Shown here: piece by piece, positions 50,742-59,517 of the stretch | Position numbering within the stretch: position 1 is the first letter of the stretch | Layout of the letters: the number at the start of each line of letters is the position of its first letter | Assembly (NCBI RefSeq): GCF_000515395.1 | Contig: NZ_KI911782.1 | Coordinates: 1,465,090 to 1,529,089 of the forward strand | Length of the DNA: 64,000 nt | From: Jiangella gansuensis DSM 44835 | GTDB taxonomy: Bacteria; Actinomycetota; Actinomycetes; Jiangellales; Jiangellaceae | Reading direction: 5' to 3' | Notes under the pieces: model-generated | Database searches by the model: none | Told to the model about the DNA's origin: nothing | Seen by the model: only the letters and a program-made list of their open reading frames with translations | Position numbers and translations under genes: made by a program

Positions 50742-51063
50742 TCGTCGTCGACTCCAATGTCGTCATCGCGGGATTCGCCAGCTGGCACGAACACCACGCG
50801 GTCGTCGTGAAGGCGCTGGCCAGGCGGCCGCGGCTGGTCGCCCAGGCAGCTGTCGAAGCGTATTCGGTACTCACCCGGCTGCCACCACCGCACCGCGCCC
50901 AGCCGGAGATCGTCAACGCGTTCCTCACGCCTCCGGAGGGCAGGCGTATGACGTGCTCATCGCCTTCACCGCCGCCGAGCACAGCGCCACCTTGCTGAGC
51001 CTCGACCGGCGCGCCGCGACGATCTATGAGGCCATGGGTGCCGCCGCGGAACTGCTCGCCTGA
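50738..51063 (+). pseudogene. vapC: VapC-type PIN-domain toxin, frameshifted and internally deleted
   Basis: The first frame gives a normal PIN start: MIVVDSNVVIAGF with Asp5, and AAVEAYSVLTRLPPPHRA with Glu40. After EIVNAFLTPPEG the frame is lost. A second frame carries the expected C-terminal half GGQAYDVLIAFTAAEHSATLLSLDRRAATIYEAMG to the TGA at 51061. The join is at about 50932-50945. Compared with a usual VapC of about 130 residues, roughly 30 residues are missing between the two halves, so a deletion caused the shift. The toxin is most probably inactive, while the antitoxin is intact. Confidence 0.85.
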
Positions 51064-51069
51064 ACGGTG

Positions 51070-51921
51070 TCAGCGGTCCAGGTCGGTGCCGCGCGAGACG
51101 GACTCCCAGGCGGCGAACTCGACCCGGTGCCTCTCCAGGCTCGCGCTCACCGCGTCGGCGGCGTCGGCGCCCAGGAGGAGCCGCAGCGGAGGGTCGTCCG
51201 CCGCCAGAGCGGTGCGGATGGCCGCTGCCGCCTTGGCCGGGTCGCCGGGCTGAGTGCCGTCGAAGCCGGCCTGCATGGCCCGCACCGGTCCGACCACGTC
51301 GTCGTAGGCCGGGTTGACGGTGGTCATCCGTAGTGCGCCGCCGTGCAGGCCGGTGCGGAACGCGCCCGGTTCGACGATGAGCACCCGGACGCCGAACGGC
51401 GCCACCTCGGCTGCCAGGGCCTCCGAGTAGCCCTCCAGCGCGAACTTGGTGGCCGAGTACGCCGACACCCCGGCGAACGCCATCCGGCCGCCCATGCTGC
51501 TGATCTGCACGATCACCCCGGAGCGCTGTGCTCGCAGCACCGGCAGCGCTGCCCGCACCAGCGCCGCCGGCCCGAAGAAGTGCAGGTCCATGAGGTCACG
51601 CAGCTCGGTGTCGGTGGTCTCCTCGGCCGCCCCGATGAGCGCCCGGCCCGCGCTGTTGACGAGGACGTCGATCCGGCCGAACCGCTCGACGGCGGCCGCG
51701 ACGGCGCCCGGTGCCGCGGAGGTGTCGGTGACGTCCAGTTCGATCGTGGCCAGCCGATCCGGGTGCCGCTTCACCAGGTCGTCCATCGCGCCGGGCCGGC
51801 GCACGGCGGCGGCCACGGCGTCACCGGCGGCGAGCACGGCCTCGGTGATCGCCAGGCCCAGGCCGGAGGAGGCTCCGGTGATCAGCCAGACGCGCGGTGC
51901 CGTGGAATCGTCGATGCTCAT
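51070..51921 (-). CDS. Short-chain dehydrogenase/reductase
   Basis: The 283-residue enzyme has the Rossmann motif TGASSGLGLAITEAV near residue 15, an NSAGRA motif (NAG-like), and the catalytic Ser/Tyr/Lys as SSMGGRMAFAGVSAYSATKFALEG. It is NAD(P)-dependent, but the substrate is unknown. It is separated by 54 bp from an AraC-type gene on the same strand, which might regulate it. The ATG at 51921 is the conserved start. Confidence 0.92.
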   Translation of the reverse strand: MSIDDSTAPRVWLITGASSGLGLAITEAVLAAGDAVAAAVRRPGAMDDLVKRHPDRLATIELDVTDTSAAPGAVAAAVERFGRIDVLVNSAGRALIGAAEETTDTELRDLMDLHFFGPAALVRAALPVLRAQRSGVIVQISSMGGRMAFAGVSAYSATKFALEGYSEALAAEVAPFGVRVLIVEPGAFRTGLHGGALRMTTVNPAYDDVVGPVRAMQAGFDGTQPGDPAKAAAAIRTALAADDPPLRLLLGADAADAVSASLERHRVEFAAWESVSRGTDLDR

Positions 51922-51975
51922 GCTCGTGTCGTCTCCAGGAGTTCGGGAGCGGATGGTCCCGACCCTAGGAGGCGC

Positions 51976-52827
51976 TCACCGTGCGGGGATGTACGTTCTT
52001 GCTGTGCCGGCCAGCCGCGCGTAGGTGCCCGGCGGCACCCCGACGAAGCGCTTGAAGTGGCGGGTGAAGTGGCTCAGATCGAAGAAGCCGGCCTCGTGCG
52101 CGGCGTCGCTGACCGCCCATCCGGCCAGCAACAGCCGCTTCGCGTGGTCGACCCGCAGCTGTAACTGGTAGGCGTGCGGTGGCATGCCGACGGCGGCGGT
52201 GAAGAGCCGCGTGAGGTGATAGGGGCTCAGGTCGCAGGCCCGGGCGAGGTCGGCCAGTGACACGGTGCCGCTGCGGTGCGCGTGCAGGAAGTCGCGGGCG
52301 AGCCGCACCGCCCGGTGGGCCGCACGGGCGGGTCGTTCACTCACGCTGGCGTGCCGGCGCAGTATGCCGGCCAGCAGCGTGAGCAGCTCGACGTCGCGCT
52401 CCAGTGCCTCGGACGACGCCGCCAGCGCCGCGTGCGCGGTGGCGAACCGGCAGACGGTGTCATGGTCGGCGATGGCGACCTCGCGGAAGAACGGGGTCCC
52501 GGACGGCGAACCGGACACCTCCGCGGTGACCGCGTCGATCGCATCGGCGTCGACGTAGAGAACGAGATGCCGGGAATCGCGGTCGCGCTCGCCCGGGTCG
52601 ATGGGTGTGTGCGCTTCGCCGGGCATGACGATGGTCAGGGACTCAGCGGGCACGACGTGGTAGGCGCCGCGGTACCGGACGCCGCCGGGGAGATCCAAGT
52701 TGAGGTTGAGCTGGTAGGTCTCGTGAGTGTGGCGCGGGATGGTGACCGGGGGACCGGGCGGGTACTCGTACCACTCCAGCAGGACGCCGCGGTGCAGCAG
52801 GCCCGCGGCGTCGGGCGCGGTGATCAC
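51976..52827 (-). CDS. AraC-family transcriptional regulator
   Basis: The 283-residue regulator has an N-terminal cupin-like sensor domain (YEYPPGPPVTIPRHTHETYQLNLNLDLPGGVRYRGAYHVVPAESLTIVMPGEAHTP) and a C-terminal AraC domain with two helix-turn-helix motifs (VSLADLARACDLSPYHLTRLFTAAVGMPPHAYQLQLRVDHAKRLL and WAVSDAAHEAGFFDLSHFTRHFKRFVGVPPGTYARL). The layout is that of AraC regulators that sense a small organic molecule. The start is GTG 52827. It lies upstream of the SDR gene. Confidence 0.9.
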   Translation of the reverse strand: MITAPDAAGLLHRGVLLEWYEYPPGPPVTIPRHTHETYQLNLNLDLPGGVRYRGAYHVVPAESLTIVMPGEAHTPIDPGERDRDSRHLVLYVDADAIDAVTAEVSGSPSGTPFFREVAIADHDTVCRFATAHAALAASSEALERDVELLTLLAGILRRHASVSERPARAAHRAVRLARDFLHAHRSGTVSLADLARACDLSPYHLTRLFTAAVGMPPHAYQLQLRVDHAKRLLLAGWAVSDAAHEAGFFDLSHFTRHFKRFVGVPPGTYARLAGTARTYIPAR

Positions 52828-53027
52828 GGCTCCAGCCTAGAGCGGGGCGACCTCCGGACGTACCAGTCGAGATGACCGCGCGGCAGGAGCTGCGGCGCGC
52901 CGTCACTCTCAGTCACGGCCGTCGTGTGGAGCCGGCGGCGGAGAAATCGGACAATTCGCTACATCACGATCAGGTAACCATTGAGCGAGGCGCTTCGAAA
53001 GGACAGTCCGACCTGACTGGTGAAACG

Positions 53028-53068
53028 ACTGTGGCCCCGATCCCGCGAGGCGGAACCGGGGCCACAGT
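53028..53068 (-). terminator. Terminator of the first anchored protease gene
   Basis: ACTGTGGCCCCG at 53028-53039 pairs perfectly with CGGGGCCACAGT at 53057-53068 around a 17-base loop. It lies 29 bp after the stop at 53097. The remainder of 52828-53096 shows no gene. Confidence 0.85.
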
Positions 53069-53096
53069 GTCGAGCTAGGTGGTGCTCATGCCTTCA

Positions 53097-55427
53097 TCAG
53101 GCGGTGGAGCCGCTGCGACGGGCCCGGATGGCGATGGCAGCGCCACCGGCCACCAGCAGCGCGATGCCGCCGACGATCATCCAGGTGGTGCCGGACGAAC
53201 CCGTGTCGGGCAGGTCCTCGTCGCCGTTCTCGGAGCCGCCGGCGTCGCCGCTGTCGTCGCCGTCGTCCTCGTTCGCGACGGTGAAGGTGGCAACCGCCTC
53301 GGAGTCGGACAGTTCGGGGTCGCCGCCCTCGAGGGTGGCCGTGGCGGTGATGGTGTACTCACCCTCGGCCAGGTCCTCCGCCGGGTCGAACGTCCAGTTG
53401 CCCGCTTCGTCGATCTCGAACTCGCCGGCCCACTCCTCGACGTCGTCCTGGCCCTCGGCCCGGATGCCCAGGCGCGGCTCGGCGGCGTCGTCGGCCGCCG
53501 TGGCGCCCTCGAGCAGCAGCCCGATGGTGGCGTCCGCGAACGAGGTGCCCTGGAAGACCACGTCGCCGGCGACGGTGGAGCCGTCCTCCGGAGCCGTGAT
53601 GGTGACATCCGCGGCGTTGATGCCGAGGCCGGCCACGGTGACGTCCTGGGTCTCGCCCTCGGCGGACTGGGTGACGACGGCGTCGAACCGCACGCCGACC
53701 GGCAGGTCGCTGCCCGGCGTGATGCTCCAGGTGCCGTCCTCGGCGACCTCGACCTCACCGTAGGCGGTCTCGCCCACGGTCAGGGCCACGGTGCCGCCGG
53801 GGTGGCCGGTACCGGTGAAGGTCGGACGAGCGTTGTCGGTGGTCTGGCCCTCGGTCGGCGACTCGACGGTCAGGTCCTCGACCTCCGGGCCCTCCTCGAC
53901 CACGAAGCTGCCGGTGGTCTCGCCGGAGGTGGTGGCCTCCGACGCGCCGTTGGCGGTGTGCGAGGCGGTAGCGGTGTAGCTGTACTCGCCCGGCTCCAGC
54001 GTCTCGGTGACCTCGGCGCTCCAGCTGCCGTCGCCGGCGACGGTGCCCTCGACGGTCGGGCCGTCCTGGATCTCGACCGTGACCGTGGCGCCGGCAGCGG
54101 CCTGGACCGTGCCGGAGATGGTCGGGGTCTGGCCCGTGGTGGCGCCGTCCTCGGGAGCGGTGACAGCCGGGGTGCCGACGTGGATGGCCAGGCTGAAGTC
54201 GTCACCGAACAGGGTTTCGGCGTTGATCGAGCCGCCGGTCACGGCGAAGCCGCCACCGATGTTGCTGCCCCGGTCGATGAAGCCGCCCTCTTCGTAGGTC
54301 TGCGAGGGAACCCAGTTGCTCGAGTCGCAGGTCTCAGTGGTGGCCGCATTGGAGAACGAGTCCACACCCAGCGCGTAGTTGCCCGAGACGATCGAGCCGC
54401 CGCTGTCGCCGGACAGCATGCAGGCGTTGAAGATGAACGCCGTCACCGCGGCCGTCTCGTCGCCGCCGACGCCGATCTCGAGGGTGTCCTCCTCGAACAG
54501 CACCTCACCACAGGTCCAGCCGGAGGTGGCGCCGGACTTGCAGGCGGGCTGACCGACAATCGGGTCGGTGGAGTCGTAGACGTTCACGGCGGTGCCGTCG
54601 TCCGGGGCGCCCGTGCCGCCGCCCCAGGTGACGACCTGCGGCGGAGTGGTCCAGCCGGACTCGGTGATGTTCAGTAGGCCGCCGTCGGCGCCGTCACCGA
54701 GGTGCATCGGACCGTTCTGGCCCAGCGGGCGGGTCAGCAGGTCAGGACCGGCCCAGTCTTCGCTGTCGAACAGAGGGGCGTCCGTCTGCAGGTGGAACCA
54801 CGGGTGACCCTCGGGGAAGTCCGAGCCGCAGTGGCCGGCGGTGTAGTTCACCGGGTCGCCGTTGGCGGCGAAGCCGTTGAAGCCTGCCGAGCAGCGGTTG
54901 GCGGCTTCCGGATCCTCGACGTTGTCGACCGTGGCGTAGCCGTAGCCGCCCTTGAAGTCGTCCTGCGCGTAGTAGTCGGGACGCTCGAGCGAGCCGGTGT
55001 CGGTGCTCTCGGGCTCGCCGACCACGACGGTGGCGCCCACCGACTCGACCAGCGGGACGTCGGCCTCGGCGTCGACGTAAACCGTCAACTCCTGGCCGTT
55101 GATGATGGAGGCGTTGATGTCCACGCCGCCGGCCTTGAGCTCGGCGACGACGTCAGCGGCGACCTTGGCGGCCGCCGCGTTGGCGAGGTACTCGGCAGCG
55201 GACAGGCCGAGGTCGCGCTCGAGGGCTTCGACCAGGCCGGAGGGGAGCTCGTCGGCCTGGGCGGCGAACGCCTCCGCGGCGAACGTCTGCAGGGACGCCG
55301 GAGCGGCCTCCTCCTCGGCGAAAGCCGCCGTGGTGGAGGCGATGACGCCAGTGCCGGTGAGGGCGCAGGCAGTCAGCACACCGGTGACCCGTGCAGCGCC
55401 ACGACGGCGCAGCAGGGCTGTGCTCAC
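53097..55427 (-). CDS. Secreted, sortase-anchored trypsin-like protein with Ig-like repeats (paralogue 1)
   Basis: The 776-residue protein has a signal peptide (hydrophobic segment to about residue 37, TTAAFA), an N-terminal prodomain-like region with LEALERDLGLSAAEYLANAAAAKV, a serine protease domain with His in YTAGHCG near residue 199 and Ser in MLSGDSGGSIV near residue 341, three or four Ig-like repeats (about 430-720, with motifs such as PTISGTVQAAAGATVTVEI) and a sorting signal LPDTG followed by a hydrophobic helix and RARR. It should be secreted and fixed to the wall. The start is GTG 55427 with GGAG upstream. Catalytic Asp is not obvious. Confidence 0.9.
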   Translation of the reverse strand: MSTALLRRRGAARVTGVLTACALTGTGVIASTTAAFAEEEAAPASLQTFAAEAFAAQADELPSGLVEALERDLGLSAAEYLANAAAAKVAADVVAELKAGGVDINASIINGQELTVYVDAEADVPLVESVGATVVVGEPESTDTGSLERPDYYAQDDFKGGYGYATVDNVEDPEAANRCSAGFNGFAANGDPVNYTAGHCGSDFPEGHPWFHLQTDAPLFDSEDWAGPDLLTRPLGQNGPMHLGDGADGGLLNITESGWTTPPQVVTWGGGTGAPDDGTAVNVYDSTDPIVGQPACKSGATSGWTCGEVLFEEDTLEIGVGGDETAAVTAFIFNACMLSGDSGGSIVSGNYALGVDSFSNAATTETCDSSNWVPSQTYEEGGFIDRGSNIGGGFAVTGGSINAETLFGDDFSLAIHVGTPAVTAPEDGATTGQTPTISGTVQAAAGATVTVEIQDGPTVEGTVAGDGSWSAEVTETLEPGEYSYTATASHTANGASEATTSGETTGSFVVEEGPEVEDLTVESPTEGQTTDNARPTFTGTGHPGGTVALTVGETAYGEVEVAEDGTWSITPGSDLPVGVRFDAVVTQSAEGETQDVTVAGLGINAADVTITAPEDGSTVAGDVVFQGTSFADATIGLLLEGATAADDAAEPRLGIRAEGQDDVEEWAGEFEIDEAGNWTFDPAEDLAEGEYTITATATLEGGDPELSDSEAVATFTVANEDDGDDSGDAGGSENGDEDLPDTGSSGTTWMIVGGIALLVAGGAAIAIRARRSGSTA

Positions 55428-55792
55428 AGTTACTCCAAAATAAATGTCATCGACATGGAATGACTCCGGCGCTTCGTGGGTGGGGGGCCACCCATGAGGC
55501 TCCGGAACCGTGAGTCACCCTACAGCACCGTTCGGACGCATATTCAAGCACTCGCCACCTATCAGGATGAATGTCACTCATGGGCCGACGTGTCCAGATA
55601 TTTGAATCCTGAACGGCCAAAACGTGAGAAGTGGACACTCTGCGTGACATTGCCTCGACGTAGGGATGTCGGCCGAGGTCAGCGGAAGATCATCGAGGCT
55701 GTTCAGGTCATCGCGGGGGCGAGGTGAACAGCCGCGGGTAGCCCGTAGGGGACTTCGCGGGGGTCGTCGGTGGCGTGTCGCGCAGCTGCGCG
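55428..55792. other. 365-bp A+T-richer intergenic region between the protease paralogues
   Basis: The stretch is lower in GC than its neighbours. It holds the probable promoter and leader of the first protease gene, with a perfect dyad ATGTCATCGACAT at 55444-55456 just before its start. An open frame at 55476-55727 has no ribosome site or recognised domain and is not called. The stop of the second protease gene is at 55793 on the same strand, so a terminator or promoter should lie here; no clear hairpin was found. Confidence 0.5.
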
Positions 55793-58069
55793 TCAGCGCT
55801 GCAGGCCGCGGCGCCAGCCGGCGGCGGCAGCGCCACCCGCGACCAGCAGGAGTCCACCGGCGAGCAGCAGCCAGCTGGAAGCACCGGTCTCGGCCAGGTC
55901 GGCATCATCGTCGTCGCGGCGGCCGCCGCCGAGGTCGCCTCCGGTGCGGGCCTGGGGCTTGGTCACCTCGAACGCGACCGACCGCGACGGTTGCGACCGG
56001 ACGTCGTCGACGGTCTGGGTGGCGACGACGACCTGCTGGCCGGCGGGCAGCGGCCCGTCGAGCTGGATCTCCCAGACGCCCTCGTCGTCGGCCTGCGCGG
56101 AGACGGTGGACGCGGTGGTGGTGCTCACGCCGCGGTCGTCGTCGGCGCCGCTGACGCGCAGCGAGACCGTGGCGCCGGCGACGCCGACCCCGGTGAAGGT
56201 GTGCTCCATGCCGACATCGTCGCCGGACTGCGGGCTGGTGATGACCGGCGGCCCCGGCGCGACGCCGACCTCGCCGACCGTGACCGAGCTGGCGGTTGCG
56301 CCGGCCTCCTGGGTGAGGATGGCGTCGAAGCGGCCGGCGCCGAGTTCACCGTCGGGGGTCAGGGTCCAGGTGCCGTCGTCCTGGACGGTGGCGGTGCCGC
56401 GGACCTCGTCGCCGACGGACAGCGTGACCGTGGCTCCGGGCTCACCGGTGCCCTCGAACGTGGGCCGGTCGGTGCTGCTGACGTGCCCGGCCGACGGCCA
56501 GCCGACGCTCAGGCCGGCCTCCTCGGCCACTTCGAACGAACCGCTGACCGGCTCGGAGGTCGTCGTGGTGGCGCTCGTGGCGGTGCCGTGGGAGACCGTC
56601 ACCTCGTAGTCGTGGGTGCCGGCTTCCAGGGGTTCGTCGGCGGTGGCGCTCCACCGGCCGGCCGGGCCGACCGTGGTCTCCAACGTGGGGCCGTCGTCGA
56701 TGGACACGGTGACGGTGGCGCCGGCGGCGGCCTGTGCGGTGCCGGTGATGGTGGGCGTCGCGCTGACGGTGGCGCCGTCGGCCGGCGACGTCACGACCGG
56801 GGCGCCGACGTGGATGAGCAGTTCCCACTGGTCGCCGTAGAGCGCCTCGGCGTTCTCGGTGCCGCTGGAGACGGCGTAACCCAGGCTGACGTCGGTGCCG
56901 CCGGAGGCTGAGCCGTCCGCGCAGGTGGGGCCCTGCCAGGTGGAGCCGGAGTTGACCCCCAGCGCGTAGTTGCCGGCGAGGACGGCGCCGCCGCTGTCGC
57001 CGGGAAGCACGCAGGCGTCCAACATGAAGCCGGTGACCTCTTCGCCGCTGACCGGCACGGTGGTCTGCGCGTCGAGGATGCGGCCGCACGTCCAGCCCGA
57101 CGTGACGCCTGCGGAGCAGGCCACGCCGCCCGCGATCGCGTCGATCGAGTCGTAGACCCGCAGCGGCTGCTGGTCGGCGTCGTCGGCCGGGCTCCAGGAG
57201 GCGACCTCGGCGGCGACATCGGCGTCGTCGGCGGTGAGTTCGATGAGACCGGCGTCGCGGCCGCCGCCGAAGACGAAGCTGTCCGCGGCGTACTCGCCGA
57301 CCTCGGGTCCGATGAGCCCGACCCAGCCGCCGTCGGCCTCAGCGCCGAGCGGTGCCGGCGGTGCGAGCTCCTTCACCGGTGAGGTGAACAGCCCTTCCGC
57401 GCCCGCGCCGCAGTGTCCGGCGGTGAGCAGAAGCGGCTCCCCGTCGGCGCCGGTGCCGGTGAACCCGGTGGAACAGAAGTAGTCGTTGAGCAGGTCGGCG
57501 ACGGCAAAACCGGAACCACCCTGGTGCTGGCCGTCCTGCGTGAACAGCCGCAACTGGCTGACCGGCTCGCCCTCGACGGCGGCCTCGACCGGCACCACTC
57601 GCTCGGCGGCGCGGTCGATGTAGGCGACTTTGGCCTGTGCCCGGGCCGCGGCCAGGGCGTCGGCCAGCGGGTCGCCGACCCGGGCCTCGGCGCCGGCAGC
57701 GCGGGCGGCGGGCAGGTCGGCCCGGTCGGCGACGGTGACGTGGAGCGTCTGGCCTTCCAGCCAGGCCGAGCGGACGGTGTCGCCCAGTGAGTCGACCACG
57801 AGTCCGGCGTGACGGGCGGCGGCGGCACTGGCCAGATACTCCGCCGCGGACAGGTCGAGGTCACGCCGGACCGCCTCGACCAGTCCGGTCGGCAGCTGGG
57901 CGGCGGCGTCGGTGAAGGCGGAGGGGTCGAAGGTCTGCATGCGCACGGCCGGCTGGGGCGGCAGGCTGCCGATGTCGAGGCCGGTGGCCGGGAGCGTGCC
58001 GACGATGCCGAGGCCGGCCGCGGAGACCAGGGCCAGAACGGCACGACGCCCGAACAGTGGTGCGCTCAC
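55793..58069 (-). CDS. Secreted, sortase-anchored trypsin-like protein with Ig-like repeats (paralogue 2)
   Basis: The 758-residue product is a paralogue of the preceding gene. It has a signal peptide, the same prodomain region (LVEAVRRDLDLSAAEYLASAAAAR), the protease His in LTAGHCG near residue 217, Ser in VLPGDSGGAVLAGNYALGVNSG near residue 357, Ig-like repeats (about 430-700) and a sorting signal LAETG followed by a helix and WRRGLQR. LAxTG signals are used by class E sortases, so the two paralogues may use different sortases. GTG 58069 is the start. No other secretion genes are near. Confidence 0.9.
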   Translation of the reverse strand: MSAPLFGRRAVLALVSAAGLGIVGTLPATGLDIGSLPPQPAVRMQTFDPSAFTDAAAQLPTGLVEAVRRDLDLSAAEYLASAAAARHAGLVVDSLGDTVRSAWLEGQTLHVTVADRADLPAARAAGAEARVGDPLADALAAARAQAKVAYIDRAAERVVPVEAAVEGEPVSQLRLFTQDGQHQGGSGFAVADLLNDYFCSTGFTGTGADGEPLLLTAGHCGAGAEGLFTSPVKELAPPAPLGAEADGGWVGLIGPEVGEYAADSFVFGGGRDAGLIELTADDADVAAEVASWSPADDADQQPLRVYDSIDAIAGGVACSAGVTSGWTCGRILDAQTTVPVSGEEVTGFMLDACVLPGDSGGAVLAGNYALGVNSGSTWQGPTCADGSASGGTDVSLGYAVSSGTENAEALYGDQWELLIHVGAPVVTSPADGATVSATPTITGTAQAAAGATVTVSIDDGPTLETTVGPAGRWSATADEPLEAGTHDYEVTVSHGTATSATTTTSEPVSGSFEVAEEAGLSVGWPSAGHVSSTDRPTFEGTGEPGATVTLSVGDEVRGTATVQDDGTWTLTPDGELGAGRFDAILTQEAGATASSVTVGEVGVAPGPPVITSPQSGDDVGMEHTFTGVGVAGATVSLRVSGADDDRGVSTTTASTVSAQADDEGVWEIQLDGPLPAGQQVVVATQTVDDVRSQPSRSVAFEVTKPQARTGGDLGGGRRDDDDADLAETGASSWLLLAGGLLLVAGGAAAAGWRRGLQR

Positions 58070-58217
58070 GGACGTCTCCCGGTCCCCTTCTGTCGTTTAC
58101 AGCCTCGTGACGGCACGGAGAGCCGTCCCGCTGCGCGAGTCTACCCAGGCGCGCGGCGGGCCGAACGTTGACGTGTCAAAGGTCACCCGTATGGCCGGGT
58201 GGCATCGGCCGTCCGTC

Positions 58218-58275
58218 CCCATGATCATCAGCGATCCACCACACCATGGCGGGGCGGATCGCCGACGATCATGGG
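58218..58275. repeat. Family A intergenic palindrome, copy 5 (variant)
   Basis: CCCATGATCATCAGCGATCC at 58218-58237 pairs with GGATCGCCGACGATCATGGG at 58256-58275 with two mismatches that would form G-T pairs in RNA. It lies directly before the stop of the UBP zinc-finger gene (58276), so it may end that gene. Confidence 0.82.
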
Positions 58276-58572
58276 TCAGTGATGCGACGGCGCCGGCGGT
58301 GCTCCCTCGACCTCGAACGCCAACTCGTCCTGATAGCACCACCACCAGTTCTCGCCCGGTTCGAACGACCGGATGAGCGGATGGTCGGCGTTGTCGTGCC
58401 AGTGCGCGGTGGCGTGCCTGCCGGGGGAGTCGTTGCAGCAGCCGACGTGCCCGCAGCTCATGCAGATGCGCAGGTGCACCCAGCGCCCGCCGTCGCGCAG
58501 GCATTCCACGCAGCCGTCACCGGACGGATCGACATCGTGGGCGGCGCCGAGGTGCTCACAGGTCTGGGCCAT
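58276..58572 (-). CDS. UBP-type zinc-finger protein
   Basis: The 98-residue protein is a stand-alone UBP zinc finger: MAQTCEHLGAAHDVDPSGDGCVECL, then RICMSCGHVGCCNDSPGRHATAHWHDNADHPLIRSFEPGENWWWCYQDELAFEVEG. The Cys and His residues form the zinc sites. In bacteria its ligand is unknown since ubiquitin is absent; similar proteins sit near various metabolic genes. ATG 58572 has GAGGAGGAG upstream. Its stop abuts the family A repeat copy. Confidence 0.9.
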   Translation of the reverse strand: MAQTCEHLGAAHDVDPSGDGCVECLRDGGRWVHLRICMSCGHVGCCNDSPGRHATAHWHDNADHPLIRSFEPGENWWWCYQDELAFEVEGAPPAPSHH

Positions 58573-58685
58573 GGGGCGTGGCTCCTCCTCGCGATGCGGG
58601 CGTGACACGCGTCACGATAGCCGCAGCCGATGACTTCTGGCCGGACGCGTGGTCCATCCATCGGCAGCTACCCGGAGGAGTTGGC

Positions 58686-59246
58686 ATGCGGAAGATCTTC
58701 GCGTTCCTGATGGTCACGATGGACGGCTACGACGAGGGCCCGGCTCAGGAGTTCGACTTCTGGAACCTGGGGCCGGAGTTCTACGCGTTCTCCGTCGAGC
58801 AGCTCGACGAGGCCGACACATTGCTGTTCGGGCGGGCCACGTATGCGGGGATGGCCGAGTACTGGCCGACGCCGGCGGCCCGGCAGGATCTGCCCGGCAT
58901 CGCGGAACGGATGAACGACTACCCGAAGCTGGTGATGTCGCGCACGCTGCAGCGGGCCGACTGGCCGGAGACGACGATCCTGCGCGACCCGGGCGAGCTG
59001 GCGGAGCTGAAGCGGGGACCCGGGGGAGACATCGTGGTGATGGGCAGCTCGGCCCTCACCTCGAGCCTGATGGAGTCGGACCTGCTGGACGAGCTGCGGA
59101 TCATGGTGAACCCGGTCACGCTCGGCGCCGGTCGGTCGGTGCTGGCCGGCGGCGGCCACCACCGGTTCCGCCTGCTGCGCACCCGGGTGTTCGACTCCGG
59201 CAACGTGCTGCTTACCTACCAGCCGCTGCCGGACGCGGTGGGCTAG
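58686..59246 (+). CDS. Dihydrofolate reductase family protein (RibD C-terminal-like)
   Basis: The 186-residue protein matches the RibD_C family: MRKIFAFLMVTMDGYDEGPAQEF, DTLLFGRATYAGMAEYWP, KLVMSRTLQRADWPETTIL and DIVVMGSSALTSSLMESDLLDELRIMVNPVTLGAGRSVL. The family uses NADPH to reduce pyrimidine or other small substrates; the exact role is unknown. ATG 58686 has GGAGGAG upstream. It is not adjacent to riboflavin genes. Confidence 0.87.
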   Translation: MRKIFAFLMVTMDGYDEGPAQEFDFWNLGPEFYAFSVEQLDEADTLLFGRATYAGMAEYWPTPAARQDLPGIAERMNDYPKLVMSRTLQRADWPETTILRDPGELAELKRGPGGDIVVMGSSALTSSLMESDLLDELRIMVNPVTLGAGRSVLAGGGHHRFRLLRTRVFDSGNVLLTYQPLPDAVG

Positions 59247-59284
59247 GACCGCACGGCGTCCGGCCACCCGGCACCGGGAGCTGG

Positions 59285-59466
59285 TGATCAGGTGACTCTC
59301 CGGCGCTGATCGGCGCGTCGAGGTCGTCTGATCGTTTCGTGTCCACATGTTGGCGACGATCAGATGTACGACGCGCACTGGTGCCGGCGCCCCGGTCCCC
59401 TGATCGTCCGCACCACGGCGATCAGGTGAGGCAACGGCGATCAAGTGTGGCAACGACGATCAGGTG
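59285..59466. repeat. Cluster of GATCAGGTG-type direct and inverted repeats
   Basis: Several copies of the core TGATC occur: TGATCAGGTG at 59285, an inverted pair TCTGATCGT (59327) with ACGATCAGA (59356), and CCTGATCG (59399) with CGATCAGG (59419). Then three direct repeats every 19 bp follow: GGCGATCAGGTGAGGCAAC (59417), GGCGATCAAGTGTGGCAAC (59436) and GACGATCAGGTG (59455). It fills the space between the convergent RibD-like and kinase genes, so it may be a terminator or a protein-binding cluster. No gene was found here. Confidence 0.75.
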
Positions 59467-59517
59467 GCGCATCCGGCGCCGGACGCCCCCTGGGAACGAC
59501 CTGTCCCGCGCGGGCTC

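Noticed and set aside
55476-55727. 83-residue open frame in the gap between the protease paralogues
   Set aside because: No ribosome site, no recognisable domain and codon use unlike neighbours; it lies in an A+T-richer promoter region.
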